Of a stretch of DNA of 64,000 nt, positions 45,100 through 55,406 are shown piece by piece; positions within the stretch are counted from its first letter, which is position 1; each line of letters begins with the position of its first letter. The DNA comes from Owenia fusiformis (Eukaryota; Annelida; Polychaeta; Sabellida; Oweniidae): NCBI GenBank assembly GCA_903813345.2, contig CAIIXF020000009.1:16267759-16331758 (forward strand). The letters run 5' to 3'. The notes beneath the pieces were generated by a model, which ran no database searches, was not told where the DNA came from, and saw only the letters and a list, made by a program, of their open reading frames with translations. The position numbers and the translations under genes are program-made.

Positions 45100-45690
45100 C
45101 ACCCCAGGCACATTTCCTACATTTCCTAGATCAAATGGAAAATTCTGGAGTAATAAAACAAGGCACAGCCATGAACAATATCGTACCTAAAACACAGCAG
45201 TGTGACAGTGAAGAATTTAGGACGGAAAATCCAAAATGGCCACCTTAAAATTTACCCAGAATGCCCAAAAACTAATCAGTTCTTAACTTTGATACGTAGA
45301 AACATTCCTGAAAATTTCAGATGAATCTGTCAAATGGTTTGGCTGGAAACCTGTAGACAAGCTGAAAAGTGAGACGCCGCCCGCCCGCCCGCCGCCCGCC
45401 CGTCAAGCTGACGACAATATCGTACCTTTATTAGGTACAATAAAAAGTTACAGAACCGACGGATTGGTGTGCGCCCATGGTACCCATATTGAAACCGAAT
45501 GGTAGTGTTAGAATCTGCGTTGATCTCAAGAAACATAATAAGTCAGTGAAGCATGAGCTTTACATTTTGCCTACAGTAGACGATGTCACTTATAAACTTT
45601 CGGGAATGACCGTATTTTCAAAGTTTGATGCAAATCTGGTTATCATCAATTATCGCTCACTCCAAAAATTCAACTTTTAACTATGTTTAT
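45100..45690 (+). pseudogene. Ty3/Gypsy-type pol fragment (start of reverse transcriptase), split by an insertion
   Basis: Two pieces of one reading frame lie at 45100-45157 ('LDQMENSGVIK') and about 45446-45680 ('TDWCAPMVPILKPNGSVRIC', 'VDLKKHNKSVKHELYILPTV', 'YKLSGMTVFSKFDANL'). Together they correspond to the fingers/early palm of a Ty3/Gypsy reverse transcriptase (the TDWCAPM, KPNGSVRICVDL and FSKFDA blocks). The pearl family C element at 45158-45445 lies exactly between them. Homology ends after the first catalytic-region motif; the YxDD motif is absent. Dead fragment inside an EPRS intron. Confidence 0.82.
45158..45445 (+). mobile_element. Pearl-like element family C, single-core copy, inserted in pol
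   Basis: Same ends as 42541-43499 (acaaggcacagccatgaac; ttaggtacaataaa) but only one ~178-bp core, followed by a CCCG/CCGC microsatellite (45374-45403). The sequence is very close to the last core of the five-core copy. The flanks are the two parts of a retrotransposon reading frame, which fixes the element's limits to within a few A residues. Confidence 0.87.
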
Positions 45691-45700
45691 TACAATTTGC

Positions 45701-46314
45701 AAACAAGGCACAGGACGTGAACGAGATCATACCATCAAATAGGTAGACACTATGAACCAGGAAAACTGTTCTCCTATTATGTTTACAAATTTCAAGAACA
45801 AGAAACAAGATTTTTCAAAAAACCTTCAAAATGGCCACCAGAAAACAAAAGTTAATCAGCTCTAGTAATTGATATCCTCTATCATGTGTGTAAATTTGAA
45901 GGAAATCCGATGAGCGGATTTTCTGAAATGGCGATGACAAGATTTTTCGAAGAATCTTCAAAATGGCTGCCAGAAAACAAGATGGCTGCCCAAAAGTTAA
46001 TCAGCTCTAGTACTTGATATCCTCTATCATTTGTGTAAATTTGAAGGAAATCCAATGAGCGGTTTTCCTGAAATGGCGATGACAAGATTTTTCGAAAAAC
46101 CTTCAAAATGGCCGCCAGAAAACAAGATGGCCACCCAAAAGTTAATCAGCTCTAGTACTTCATATGCTCTATCATCTCTGCGAATTTGGAGAAAATCTGA
46201 TGAGCAGTTTTCCTTAAACGGCGATGACAAAAAGCGTGACGATCATGATCACGACCACGATCAAGATCACGACCACGACCAGTATGACGACTATATCCCA
46301 CCGATGGTGTGATA
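45701..46314 (+). mobile_element. Pearl-like element family D
   Basis: The left end acaaggcacaggacgtgaac resembles family C. Three ~127-147-bp cores start near 45808, 45937 and 46080 ('caagatttttcgaaaaacct', 'aaaatggccgccagaaaaca', 'gttaatcagctctagtactt', 'gaaatggcgatga'). Then come a GATCAC/GACCAC microsatellite (46236-46290) and the end ctatatcccaccgatggtgt. Left 'atcataccatc' and right 'gatggtgtgat' are inverted. Frames on both strands here are repeat translations. Confidence 0.8.
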
Positions 46315-47125
46315 AAAAGGAGATTGAATTCTTTGGATTTCTCTTCATTCAAGAAGGCATGAATGAAGGCATGTTGATGAAGTGAGATCATATCTCGGAA
46401 CATTTTAATTTCTAGGTCGTTTGTCCCAAATTTAGCTCAAATTCTTGAGCCAATAAATGACCTACTTTGTAAAGATTTGGAGTTAGTGTGGAAAAACATG
46501 CCCAGGTAAGTATGTTCAAATACAGAAAGAATGCTTAGCTACTGTTGAGTGAATATGACTCAATATCATAGCCACTGTCCGGTCATGTGAGAGATTTGAT
46601 AAATCTTTAATAGGATGTGAAACTTTTATAGTACTTTACTAACGGACCACAAACCTTTAGACCCACCGATCAAAGACAAAGATATTGATCCCTCACCAGT
46701 GAGATGCCAACAAATGTTAATTTGACTGCTACGCTACAACACTGAAGTGCAACACTGTCCAGGTAAGAATTTAGTTGTAGCCAATCATCTATTGCGTAAT
46801 CCATTATATGAAGAGATACCAATATTGAATTATATGTAGAATCGGTGATAACTGATTTATCAATATCCCCAATATGCCATACATTGGTGTTGTTGCATCA
46901 TTGCTCAAATCTATAGGAGTGTTTTTGCATCTTCTGTTTGATGTTGTTGCATCAATAGTGAGGAACTAAAACCATGAATTAATCGCTTCTTGATGATGCT
47001 ACATGTATACCAATGACAGTTATTTAAAACATAGATGGTGCACTAACTGCACGTGTATGGTTATTGAGAAACTCATCTTAGAAATGGGTTCAAATTGGGA
47101 AAACAAAATATCTTACGAAAATCTA
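46315..47125. other. Intronic sequence, nothing recognised
   Basis: Contains scattered 'tgttgttgcatca' words (about 46890 and 46945) that anticipate the palindrome at 47142. No exon seen. Confidence 0.4.
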
Positions 47126-47141
47126 TCACTGGAAGGCTGGC

Positions 47142-47178
47142 CATCTTGATGCAACAACACGGTGTTGTTGCATCAAGA
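47142..47178. repeat. Perfect 18-bp-arm palindrome with 1-bp centre
   Basis: atcttgatgcaacaacac, one g, then gtgttgttgcatcaagat. Eight further bases pair outside it after short gaps (atcactgg near 47126, ccagtgat near 47186). Confidence 0.9.
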
Positions 47179-47194
47179 TAACCCCCAGTGATTA

Positions 47195-47300
47195 AGTTGG
47201 GTTGGGTTGCTTAGGTTGATTGGATTGGGTTGGTTGGGTTTGTTGGTTAGTATCTGGTTGGGTAGGTTGGTATTGGTTGGGTTGGTTGTTTGGCTGATTG
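47195..47300. repeat. TTGG-rich microsatellite
   Basis: A degenerate run of ttgg/gggttgg words (for example ggttgggttggttgtttggc). The Asn/Pro-rich minus-strand frame at 47173-47373 is its translation. Confidence 0.85.
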
Positions 47301-47339
47301 GTTGGTTGATTGGTGACATTGACCTTAAATTTTGTACTT

Positions 47340-48010
47340 TATCAGACCTCATTTTAATTTGATCTAATTCCAAATAACCTACTTAAAAAATCAACTTTTT
47401 GACCTTTCGAAGGTCAGTGAATGTCAACCAAAGGTCAAATCTCAAATTAAAGGTCAGATGTAAACTCTTGAGAACTTGTAGATGTTTTTTAAAAAAATGT
47501 TTCTTTGTCAATTTGAATATATCTGACTTTTAGTCAAAATATTGATTTGCAGTAACACAGAAAACTTAGATAACACTGTTTGTAACATAGTCTGATGACC
47601 TGAACATTTGACCTTTAACATTTTACACTTTTAGACCTAGGTTTTTTGTAGACTTTGAATCCTAAAAAACAAATTCAAAACTAAACTTTTTGTTTCAACC
47701 AAAGGTCAATTCTAAGGTCAGATATCAACTTCTAATTTTTTGTCGATGATTTTTAAAAAAGATTTGGTCAATTTGAAGCTTGTTGAACAAAGACCTTTTT
47801 TTTAAAAAACATTTTTGCCTAGATTTTGAGATATTTCTCAAAATCTAGGCAAAAATGTTTTTAAATGGCAAAAAGCTAATACTTATAGAATACTAATATC
47901 TATCTGTGTGCAAAAATTCAGGCAAAAATATTGAAGTGTTGTAACAGTCTTTGAGAACCTTAAAAGAAGCTTTGATGTGACCTAGATTTTGACCTTGACC
48001 TAGATAAAAA
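47340..48010. repeat. AGGTCA-rich repeat, degenerate
   Basis: Contains 'tttttgacctttcgaaggtc', 'caaccaaaggtca', 'tttggtcaatttgaagcttg' and 'gttgaacaaagacctttttt'. The same family is at 38740-39590 and 42240-42540. An inverted pair 'attttgagatatttctca' and 'aaaatctaggcaaaaatgtt' lies near 47815-47860. Confidence 0.65.
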
Positions 48011-48278
48011 TTCCTTTCCCTTAAGTTTAGCCCAGGTCCCTAGTAGTAGCATATAATAGATAACTGGATGAATTCCGTCACGTGATACAAGATGGAGGGT
48101 GGAAAATAAATTTGCTCGCTCCGGGAAAATTCCAAATTGTGCCTATCTACAGACTGTAGGAGATAATTTTAGACATTATTCACGTTATATCTCGTATGGA
48201 TAAATATTATAAATAAACATACCGCTTTTGGATTAAGTGAACCTTTAAACCAGCCTGCGCTGTCTAAGAGTATAAACC

Positions 48279-49246
48279 ATGCCACCAAAGAAAACACATG
48301 GTTTTTCGAAAGATGAAATGGAGGAAATATTGGATCAATATGTGCAAAAACAAAACACCAGCATAATAGAGACGGTCAACAATCGGCTATGATCAAACTT
48401 GAAGACAAACAATTGGAAATGGACGTCTATTCGAGGCAAAGTAGTCTCCACTTTAAAGGAATTCCTGAAGTTGAAGGTGAGAACTGTGAAAATTTGATAA
48501 AAACTTTTATAAAGGACAAAAAACTAGGCTTAGATTCGGAGAGCATTAAATTTGAAAGGGTACATAGGATACCCCTTGGTCCTAAAAGTAAATATAAATA
48601 CAACAGAACCATCACAGCAAATGAAATCGTAAGATCTTGCTCCCAGTTCTGAAATTAGGAAAGGAACAACCTAACATTAAAGCGTCCCTGATTGCTGACA
48701 CCTTACTAATTGAGGGCAAAGGATACAAAGTTCAAGACCTACACTTCCTACCTGAAAATATAAACCCATATCTTACATCTATCAGGAGAGTAATACTATT
48801 CAACAGTGCCACATCCCCACTCGGAAGGAGATATTACAGAAAAATGCAAAATCTTTAACTCAGTGTCTCAGTACGTAGCTTATCAACAAGCCATTGAATT
48901 CCAAGATGTAAATTCTGCTCACAGAATCATGAATTGTCAAATTCCAGCAGTTTGCGACAGAATTGGCAAAAATGTGCAAGGTTTCTCACAAGCCCTATGG
49001 GGAATGGGGAATGAAAGAAGATGGTGTCCAGGAAAGAGGGGCAACCCTCAAGTTCAACCAGAACCCACATCTGAGAGTTGCCCTTTAAGCCACAAATGGT
49101 TCAACTATAATTGGTGAATGTAATCCATATGACCTCGTATATGGCAATGGGTGCAAAATAACCGACATTAAAGCAGGAAAACCTGAGGAGTGGAGTGGAA
49201 AGAATGCTGGGGTCAAATAATCCAGCGTGTTAGGTACGGTATGAAG
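48279..49246 (+). pseudogene. L1/Tx1-like retrotransposon ORF1 with C-terminal NADAR domain, broken
   Basis: An ATG at 48279 begins 'MPPKKTHGFSKDEMEEILDQ' and stops near 48391. The frame shifts to 48389-48652, which contains an L1-type ORF1p RRM-like segment ('RQSSLHFKGIPEVEGENCEN', 'ESIKFERVHRIPLGPKSKYK'). A third frame holds the ORF1p C-terminal region ('ASLIADTLLIEGKGYKVQDL'). It runs on into 'ILFNSATSPLG', then 'FNSVSQYVAYQQAIEFQDVN', 'SAHRIMNCQIPAVCDRIGKN' and, after another shift, 'TLKFNQNPHLRVAL', 'ECNPYDLVYGNG' and 'WSGKNAG'. These are the ordered motifs of NADAR (YbiA-like) domains. In an intact domain the last two read 'PYDxxWGxG' and 'WxGKN'. At least three frameshifts and internal stops make it non-functional. 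The 5' flank (48061-48278) has 'gtcacgtgatacaagatgga'. It lies in an EPRS intron, antisense to the gene. Confidence 0.8.
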
Positions 49247-50193
49247 TAAGTTGTGCACCAGACTAAACATTTATCCTTGTATTTATCAGAATCTACTTGC
49301 TACACTGTGTAGAATTATCTCTTAGGTACTAGAAACAGTCCCCCTTTCAATCAAACAATTTGAATATTTCTTTTTATTAAAAAACACAAACATTCAAAGG
49401 GACAAATTGAACTACAGTGGTCTGATAATATGTTATAAAATTGAGCAATATCATTAGCTAATCAGAAACTTAGCAGATAGTGATAACAGAGGACTATTGC
49501 TTACAAAACACATATTCTTCTAGTTTGTAATTTGTTTGTATACATTCAGTGCACTGGAGAGATAGTTGAAAAAGCATATTTTCTAGAATGTACAATCTCA
49601 ACATTAGATTATTCATACAGCTCACTTAAATAGCTTTGCTGTTAAAACGTGCACTGCCTGTTTACATGCACATTACTTATGAAGGGATATTGCTGCTCTG
49701 AGTCGGTCAACCCATTGGCCAATGAAATTAGCGCTAGCTTTCTTTAAGGTAGTTGCACACTAAGCAGAAAATACAATAAATAGTGTATGGACATTATGAG
49801 ATTTTGGAAAACATGACTTAAAATCTTTCAAATTTCTTTAATTAATGGCTCACTACTGGGCCTGCACTCATGGTAATAAGAAAGAGTCATGCTCTCTCAT
49901 TTTAAAGTAAGATTTATCCTTGATAATTAAGCATCAATAATTATTTTACAACATTATCGAATGTACAACTACCTTAAGTTTTCTGTTTCTTCTAAACAAT
50001 GTTAGGAAATGTTTGTTCATAGTATGACTTGGAAAAATGATGTATTTTTGAAATACAAGGATTACTCTTGTAATTTATGTTACCTAACAAGGTGATTTTT
50101 ATTTTAAATACCAGTCTTGTAGTAAAATGTACAGAGGATGCAAATACTGGGCTTTTTCTTTTTCTTGTATCAGTGAAAATAGGGAAAGGGGTA
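49247..50193. other. Unrecognised sequence where the retrotransposon endonuclease would be expected
   Basis: Between the ORF1-NADAR remnant and the next insertion there is no endonuclease motif in any frame I read. Either the element's endonuclease was deleted and replaced, or ORF1 and the downstream RT come from separate insertions. Confidence 0.4.
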
Positions 50194-51053
50194 TATTATA
50201 ATGGAATGTTATAAAAATCCTTCGACCTTCGACCTGCACCTTCGACCTTCACCTTCGACCTACATGGTATCCAAAAAGAAAATATTATAGAAGCTATTTT
50301 TGCCAATCTCAGACCACGCAAGAGTCATATTTTCTTTCGAAACTATATAATACTGCCCTGTCAACCTTCACGCATTTGCTGAAAAATAGAAATCACGCAT
50401 CAATTTAGCGTATATTATCAAATATCACGCAAATCACGCATTTTGTTGATACTTTTAAAAATTGTTTTTTTGTGAAATGCCGACACGGTAAAATACCGAA
50501 CGGCGTAAAAAGCGAATGCATTCCGTTCGGTCTTTGCACGCAATTGCCGTTTATGTCACGCATTTGGCACAAAATATGTGTATATATCACGCATTTGTTT
50601 CGAAAATATATATACCTACCCCCCCCCCCCCCTGTTGACGGACTTGAAGAGCGAGCGTTAGCGAGCCGGAAAAATTTTAGGTGTCCAAAATCTACCAGTG
50701 TTCTCGGGTCGGGCACCTTCGGGCCGGGCTCAACTGCTTCGGGCTACGGGCCGGGCCGGGCTGTATAGTCAGTCCTCTAGTTTGAATGACACCATAAGTA
50801 CAAATGAATAAATAAAATATAATACTGAATCAAGTGTCTTATGTTTTTTGTTAATATTGTTTAACCATGTTCTGATGATTTTACTTCAATGACTAATGAT
50901 TAGAAATTAGCCATTAGCTCATCAATCTATCAACACCAGGGGAAAGCTAGCAAACATTACTCAAATATAATGATAAACACAAATGTAATGTTCCAAAATC
51001 CAAATGTTCCAAAACTTTTTAAAAAATCGCTGATATTTTCTCAAAATGCTTAC

Positions 51054-51211
51054 GTACCGGTAGAATATGTAAATGACACCTTGCAGATCCGGCAAATAGT
51101 TTTTTTAGGATCGTTTCTCTGAAACCCAAACACTTTCCAAACAGGGCTCCTAAGCCCTGATGGCGCATCTTTGATTTCTAGCTCAGCGTTTTCACGTTTA
51201 CTTTCAGCCAT
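51054..51211 (-). CDS. First exon with BED-type zinc finger start (hAT transposase / ZBED-like)
   Basis: An ATG at 51211 opens 'MAESKRENAELEIKDAPSGL' followed by 'RSPVWKVFGFQRNDPKKTIC' and 'RICKVSFTYSTG'. The S-x-V-W-x-x-F-G-F start, the C-x2-C pair and 'YSTG' are those of BED zinc fingers, which bind DNA at the N-terminus of hAT transposases and of domesticated ZBED proteins. A donor (TAC|GTAAGC, or four bases earlier CCG|GTACGT) ends the exon before the expected His pair. The remaining domain and catalytic region were not found inside the element. It is either the first exon of a deleted transposase gene or a captured exon. Confidence 0.65.
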
Positions 51212-51429
51212 TATTAGCTCTTCAATGTGGAGGAAACAAATTTTAATTGTACACTGAACGAAACGAGCATAATCCCCGGGGATTTAAGTGGCCCGTTTAG
51301 CCCGATGCTTGAGGTTCTGACGCCCGTGGCCCGACCCGTGGAGCTAATACCCGCGGGCACTCGAGCAACGGTAGTATTAATATTTCCATACAAGGATTTC
51401 CATATTAGTCATATAATTGTAAACACTTA

Positions 51430-51640
51430 TATATCACCGGAAAATCCCTAGATGTGGGTCCCATTTTGAAGAAAAAACACTAGATATGAGTCCCATTTTG
51501 ATGAAAAATCTCTAGAACTGGGTCTACTCTTTGAAAAATCCTAAAACTGTATGGGTACTGTTTTTGAAAAAATAGCCGGAAGTGGGTCTTGTTTTTTGAA
51601 AATTAATTGGGTAGGTATTTTGAGTCTCACCGGCACCCCC
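51430..51640. repeat. Minisatellite, about 42-48-bp degenerate unit
   Basis: About five units of 'ccctagatgtgggtcccatt ttgaa gaaaaa' type (for example 'tagatatgagtcccattttg', 'agaactgggtctactctttg', 'aagtgggtcttgttttttga'). Two C/A homopolymer runs follow (about 51635-51680). Confidence 0.7.
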
Positions 51641-52199
51641 CCCCCAAAAAAAATTTTGACCAGTACCCCCCCCCCCCCCTCCGCCATGGGGGAGCTTTTT
51701 GACAGTGTTGGCTAAAAATCATTCCAATTTGCTACATGATCGATCAACATTCCCGCATCGATTGGAGACTATAAAGATTATCATTCTCTTTTTTACTGTA
51801 GCGACACAACGACTTCCAGTGTATTTTCATGCAGGTAAACTTTTACAAATTTACGAAGAAAACAGGTATTATCGTGCTATATATCCATTGCAAATACACG
51901 ATGTTATGTATAAACAAAATAGTGTAATTGTTTAAGTCAAAGGTGCAGGTCGAAGGGTTTTTATAACTTTCTTTTTGGGCCGCTTTTTGGAAACCCTGTA
52001 GGTCGAAGGTGAAGGTCGAAGGTGCAGGTCGAAGGGTTTTTATAACATTCCTATTATAATGGGATGTGTTGGAGGAAAAAAACTTCAATGAACACTGGAA
52101 AGCAGTTACATTTTCATTGTGTGTACAATGGGTAAGATAAAATTTTGTAGTGTGAACTGTCCTTTGTGACCCAACAAAAAGAGCAGATGTCTTCAATTA

Positions 52200-52433
52200 C
52201 TTCTTATACATTCTGGAGACATTTTCTGAGACTGATAAAAAATTCACAATTTCACAGGAAGTGATACATACTCCCAAATCAACCAAAATATACTTATATC
52301 AGTAATCTTGAATGCTTTTTATTGCTATTTCTTGAAAATATACATATTTATCTACAATTTGATCCTACATATCAAGATTATTAACGACATTGCATTTTTC
52401 AAAAAATGTTAAGTGACCCTAGGGGTGTCTATA
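52200..52433 (-). repeat. Dispersed repeat S, copy 2
   Basis: Inverted match of 24530-24765. It ends at cccta/ggggtgt exactly where the retrotransposon RT homology begins, so its edge marks a junction. Confidence 0.8.
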
Positions 52434-52435
52434 GC

Positions 52436-54842
52436 CATTCGTTTTTTGAATTAAAAAGTGCAAAAAATGGAAAATCCCTGGGATCGGATGGTTTTAACGT
52501 TGGCTTTTACAAATTCTTTTATTGCGATATAGGAAAATATTTACTCAAATCGTTAAATGCAGCTTATACACTTTGCGAATTATCAGTAACACAAAAACAA
52601 GGAATAATTACATGTCTACCTTAAGTGAATAAAATCAGAAAATACTTTAAAAACTGGCGGCCAATCTCATTATTAAATGCGGATTATAAACTCCTCTCAT
52701 CAGCCTTAGCCACAAGAATGAAGTCAGTTCTGCCGCATATTATCTCTAGAGATCAAAAAGCATATCTAACAGGTCGAGAGATGTCAGAAAACACACGTCT
52801 AGTCTATGATGTCATAGATCATCTGAATCGAAAAGAGCACCAAGGACTATTACTTTTAGCAGATTTTGAGAAAGCCTTTGATAGTATTGAATGGGTATAC
52901 TTAGAAAAATGTCTGAAAGTGATTTTGGGGATGGCTTCCTTAAATGGTTCAAGATTCTATATAATGGGTCTGAAAGTTGCATTATAAATAATGGTTTGTT
53001 TCAAGTTTTTTCAAATTAAAGCATGGCTGTCGGCAGGGAGATGCCCTCTCCTGCTATGCATTCATCCTAGCTCTGGAACCTTTATGTTCAAAACTTAAAA
53101 ACGACAAAGAAGTATTAAAGTCTATTATGAAGAAGTTCAAATGGGAATGTATGCAGATGACACCTTTGCATTTTTAGATGGCACAGCAAAATCACTAAGA
53201 CGCTGCCTATGTATTTTTGATATGTTTTATGAAACGTCGGGATTAAAGTTGAATACACCTATCTTCTGATTTAAAAGATGAAGAATCTCTCAACTTTGAA
53301 AACAAAATTACTGAAATGCAAAAAGTTATAATTAGGTATAAAACAAGAAATCTATCCTAATAGGAAAAATTACTGTGCTCAAATCCTTTGTGTTGCCGAA
53401 GGTAGTACATTTGTTCCTTGTCTTGCCAAAATTGTCGAACCCCTATCACACTAGAATCAAACAATTATTTTCTTCTTTCATTTGGAACTCAACAGTTGCA
53501 AAAGTAAGTTTTTCACAAATTGTACAAGATTTTGACAACGGAGGCTTAAAAATGATTGATCCCAAGATTTTTGAGCATTCACTCAAGTTGACATGGTTGC
53601 AAAAACTTCAGAAATTTGGCACATGGCAAGACATTGCACTTAATATTTTAAATGTAAACTCAAAACGTGAACTCTTTGCATATGATTCAAAATCCTTAAA
53701 GAAAATATTAGAAAATATTTCAAATAAATTCTGGAAAGATTTTGATTACACTTTTAGAATATACACTGAGCAAAAAGAGAATAAGGCAAAGAAAGATTCA
53801 AAATTGAGTGCTGACCTTGCTATGTGCAGTACTTGGGTAAAGCTTACAAAGAACCAAAATGTCCAAAAAATATTGAAGAATGAAAGAGTCAATGGGGAGA
53901 CAATGGTACTACAAGATATGTTTCATCAGTCTAATAGAATTCTGAATCAAGAAGAATTCAATGAGAAGTTCAATAAAAACATCAACTTTCTTGACTATTT
54001 GAGTCTTAGAAATACAATTCTTAATCAGTGGTTGAGCGATATTAAGAAAAACGGTGATAGTTTAAATAACTTTGAAAGACAAAAACAACACATAAAAAAG
54101 TTCTTGGGCCAAAGTAAGATAAGCAAAATTATATATTGGGAATTTATAAAAAGTGAAGAGACAAATATAAAGAACATCACTGGTTGGAACAAAGATCTGA
54201 ATCTGTCACTTAACAAAAAAGACTGGAAAATGATCAATAGAATCAATAAGGTCAGCAATTTTGAACCAAAATTATCTTCATTCAATTTTAAAATTCTTCA
54301 TAGATTTTTGGCCACCAACACATATTTGAAAATGTGTGGATTAGCAGAATCGGATCTGTGTACCTTTTGTAAAGTAGAACCAGAGTCAATCTGTCATCTC
54401 CTCTATGACTGTAAAGTGATAATGGAACTGATAGTAGTCATTAAAAACTGGTTACCATAGGAATTGACAGGACTTTGTACAAAACAGAATATTTTAATAG
54501 GACCAGTATGTATAAATGACAGAACAATTATCCTGACAAATATGTGGAGTATATTTAAAAGATATGTGTACCTATGCAAATACTCGATGTAGACCTACCT
54601 TTAAAGGATTTAAAGCAAATGTAATATCTTATTGTAATATTGATAAGCAAATAGGCAGGGAAAAAAGGTGGGAAATTATGGGTACTAGAATTGATTAGAC
54701 TAGTGTGGTTGGATGCCTTAAAAGAATATGATGGAAAATTGTGCGACTCCTATGATATTATGTATATTGTATACATTAATTTAACTGCTTTCAAATGTTT
54801 TTTCAATGAATAAAAAAAGGAATAAAAAAATAAATAAAAAAA
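52436..54842 (+). pseudogene. L1/Tx1-like retrotransposon: reverse transcriptase, C-terminal region and 3' tail, broken
   Basis: The order of motifs is that of an L1-type RT. 'GKSLGSDGFNVGFYKFFY' comes first, then 'KNWRPISLLNADYKLLSSAL' (52650-52709) and 'LLLLADFEKAFDSIEW' (catalytic Asp). A frame-shifted palm follows with 'YADD' at about 53151-53162. The open 361-codon C-terminal part (53375-54460) ends in a Cys-rich motif, 'CTFCKVEPESICHLLYDC' (C-x2-C-x9-H-x4-C). The 3' end is A-rich with repeated AATAAA words (54805-54842). A premature TAA (52622) and several frameshifts around 52990-53340 disable it. No endonuclease precedes it. It has the same orientation as the ORF1-NADAR remnant 3.2 kb upstream and probably belongs with it. 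Confidence 0.9.
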
Positions 54843-54939
54843 AGATAGCTGGATGCTAGTTGTTAATAGGAAGAAAAGTGCAAGGACATAAATAAAGAAT
54901 AACTTGACATTAAATTGCAAGCAATCTTATGGAGGCCCT

Positions 54940-55200
54940 CAGAGGCATTTTAGACAATTCAAAGGTCAAACAAAGGTCACATCTCAAATTTGAGGTCAGA
55001 TGTGAACTCTTGAGAACTTGTAGATGATTTTTAAAAAAAGTTTAGTAAAATCGAAGCAAGTAGAAATGACGAGGGAAATCAATATTTTTCATTAAAAATC
55101 AGGGTATACATTCCTCTAAGGGTTCTACACATAGCAATTGACAAGCTATTAAAATTGTGTGCCACATTTGAGATATAAGAGCTCAAAAATTGAAAAAGAT
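54940..55200. repeat. AGGTCA-rich repeat fragment
   Basis: Shares 'gagaacttgtagatgatttt', 'ttcattaaaaatcagggtat' and 'ctattaaaattgtg' with 38740-39590 and 42240-42540. Confidence 0.65.
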
Positions 55201-55406
55201 CAAAGGAGGAGGGAAATTTATGCAACAGATTTCGGACAGTCATATTTTGGATTTTGGCTATTTTCTGAGGATTTAAAAACGTGCATATGTTAGGCCAATG
55301 CATACCTCCAGGAAAAGCACTTCTAGAGATGATAAAATAATTTCGACTTTGAGACAGGGTAGATGCAAACAACCCACCCACATGTTTTTTCTGAAATGTT
55401 TTCCTG

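Larger units (their letters stand above)
50203..52051. mobile_element. 1849-bp DNA-transposon-like element with perfect 9-bp target-site duplication
   Basis: The inverted ends begin GGAATGTTATAAAAA on both sides. They continue with tandem CCTTCGACCT/TGCACCTTCGACC words and 'ctacatggtatccaaaaag'-type sequence for over 70 bp. tattataat flanks it exactly at 50194-50202 and 52052-52060. A 9-bp duplication suggests a Mutator-like element; hAT (8 bp) is the alternative. Inside are 'cacgcat' repeats (50370-50600), a C-run, CpG-rich CGGGCC sequence (50690-50760 and 51290-51350), a BED-finger exon on the minus strand and a minisatellite. The right subterminal repeat is itself duplicated (51955-52051). 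Confidence 0.8.

Noticed and set aside
39700-45690. The LTR/primer-site remnant and the Gypsy pol fragment as one element
   Set aside because: An EPRS exon (44241-44429) and unrelated repeats lie between, so they are separate remnants.
47173-47373. Asn/Pro-rich minus-strand protein
   Set aside because: Translation of the TTGG microsatellite.
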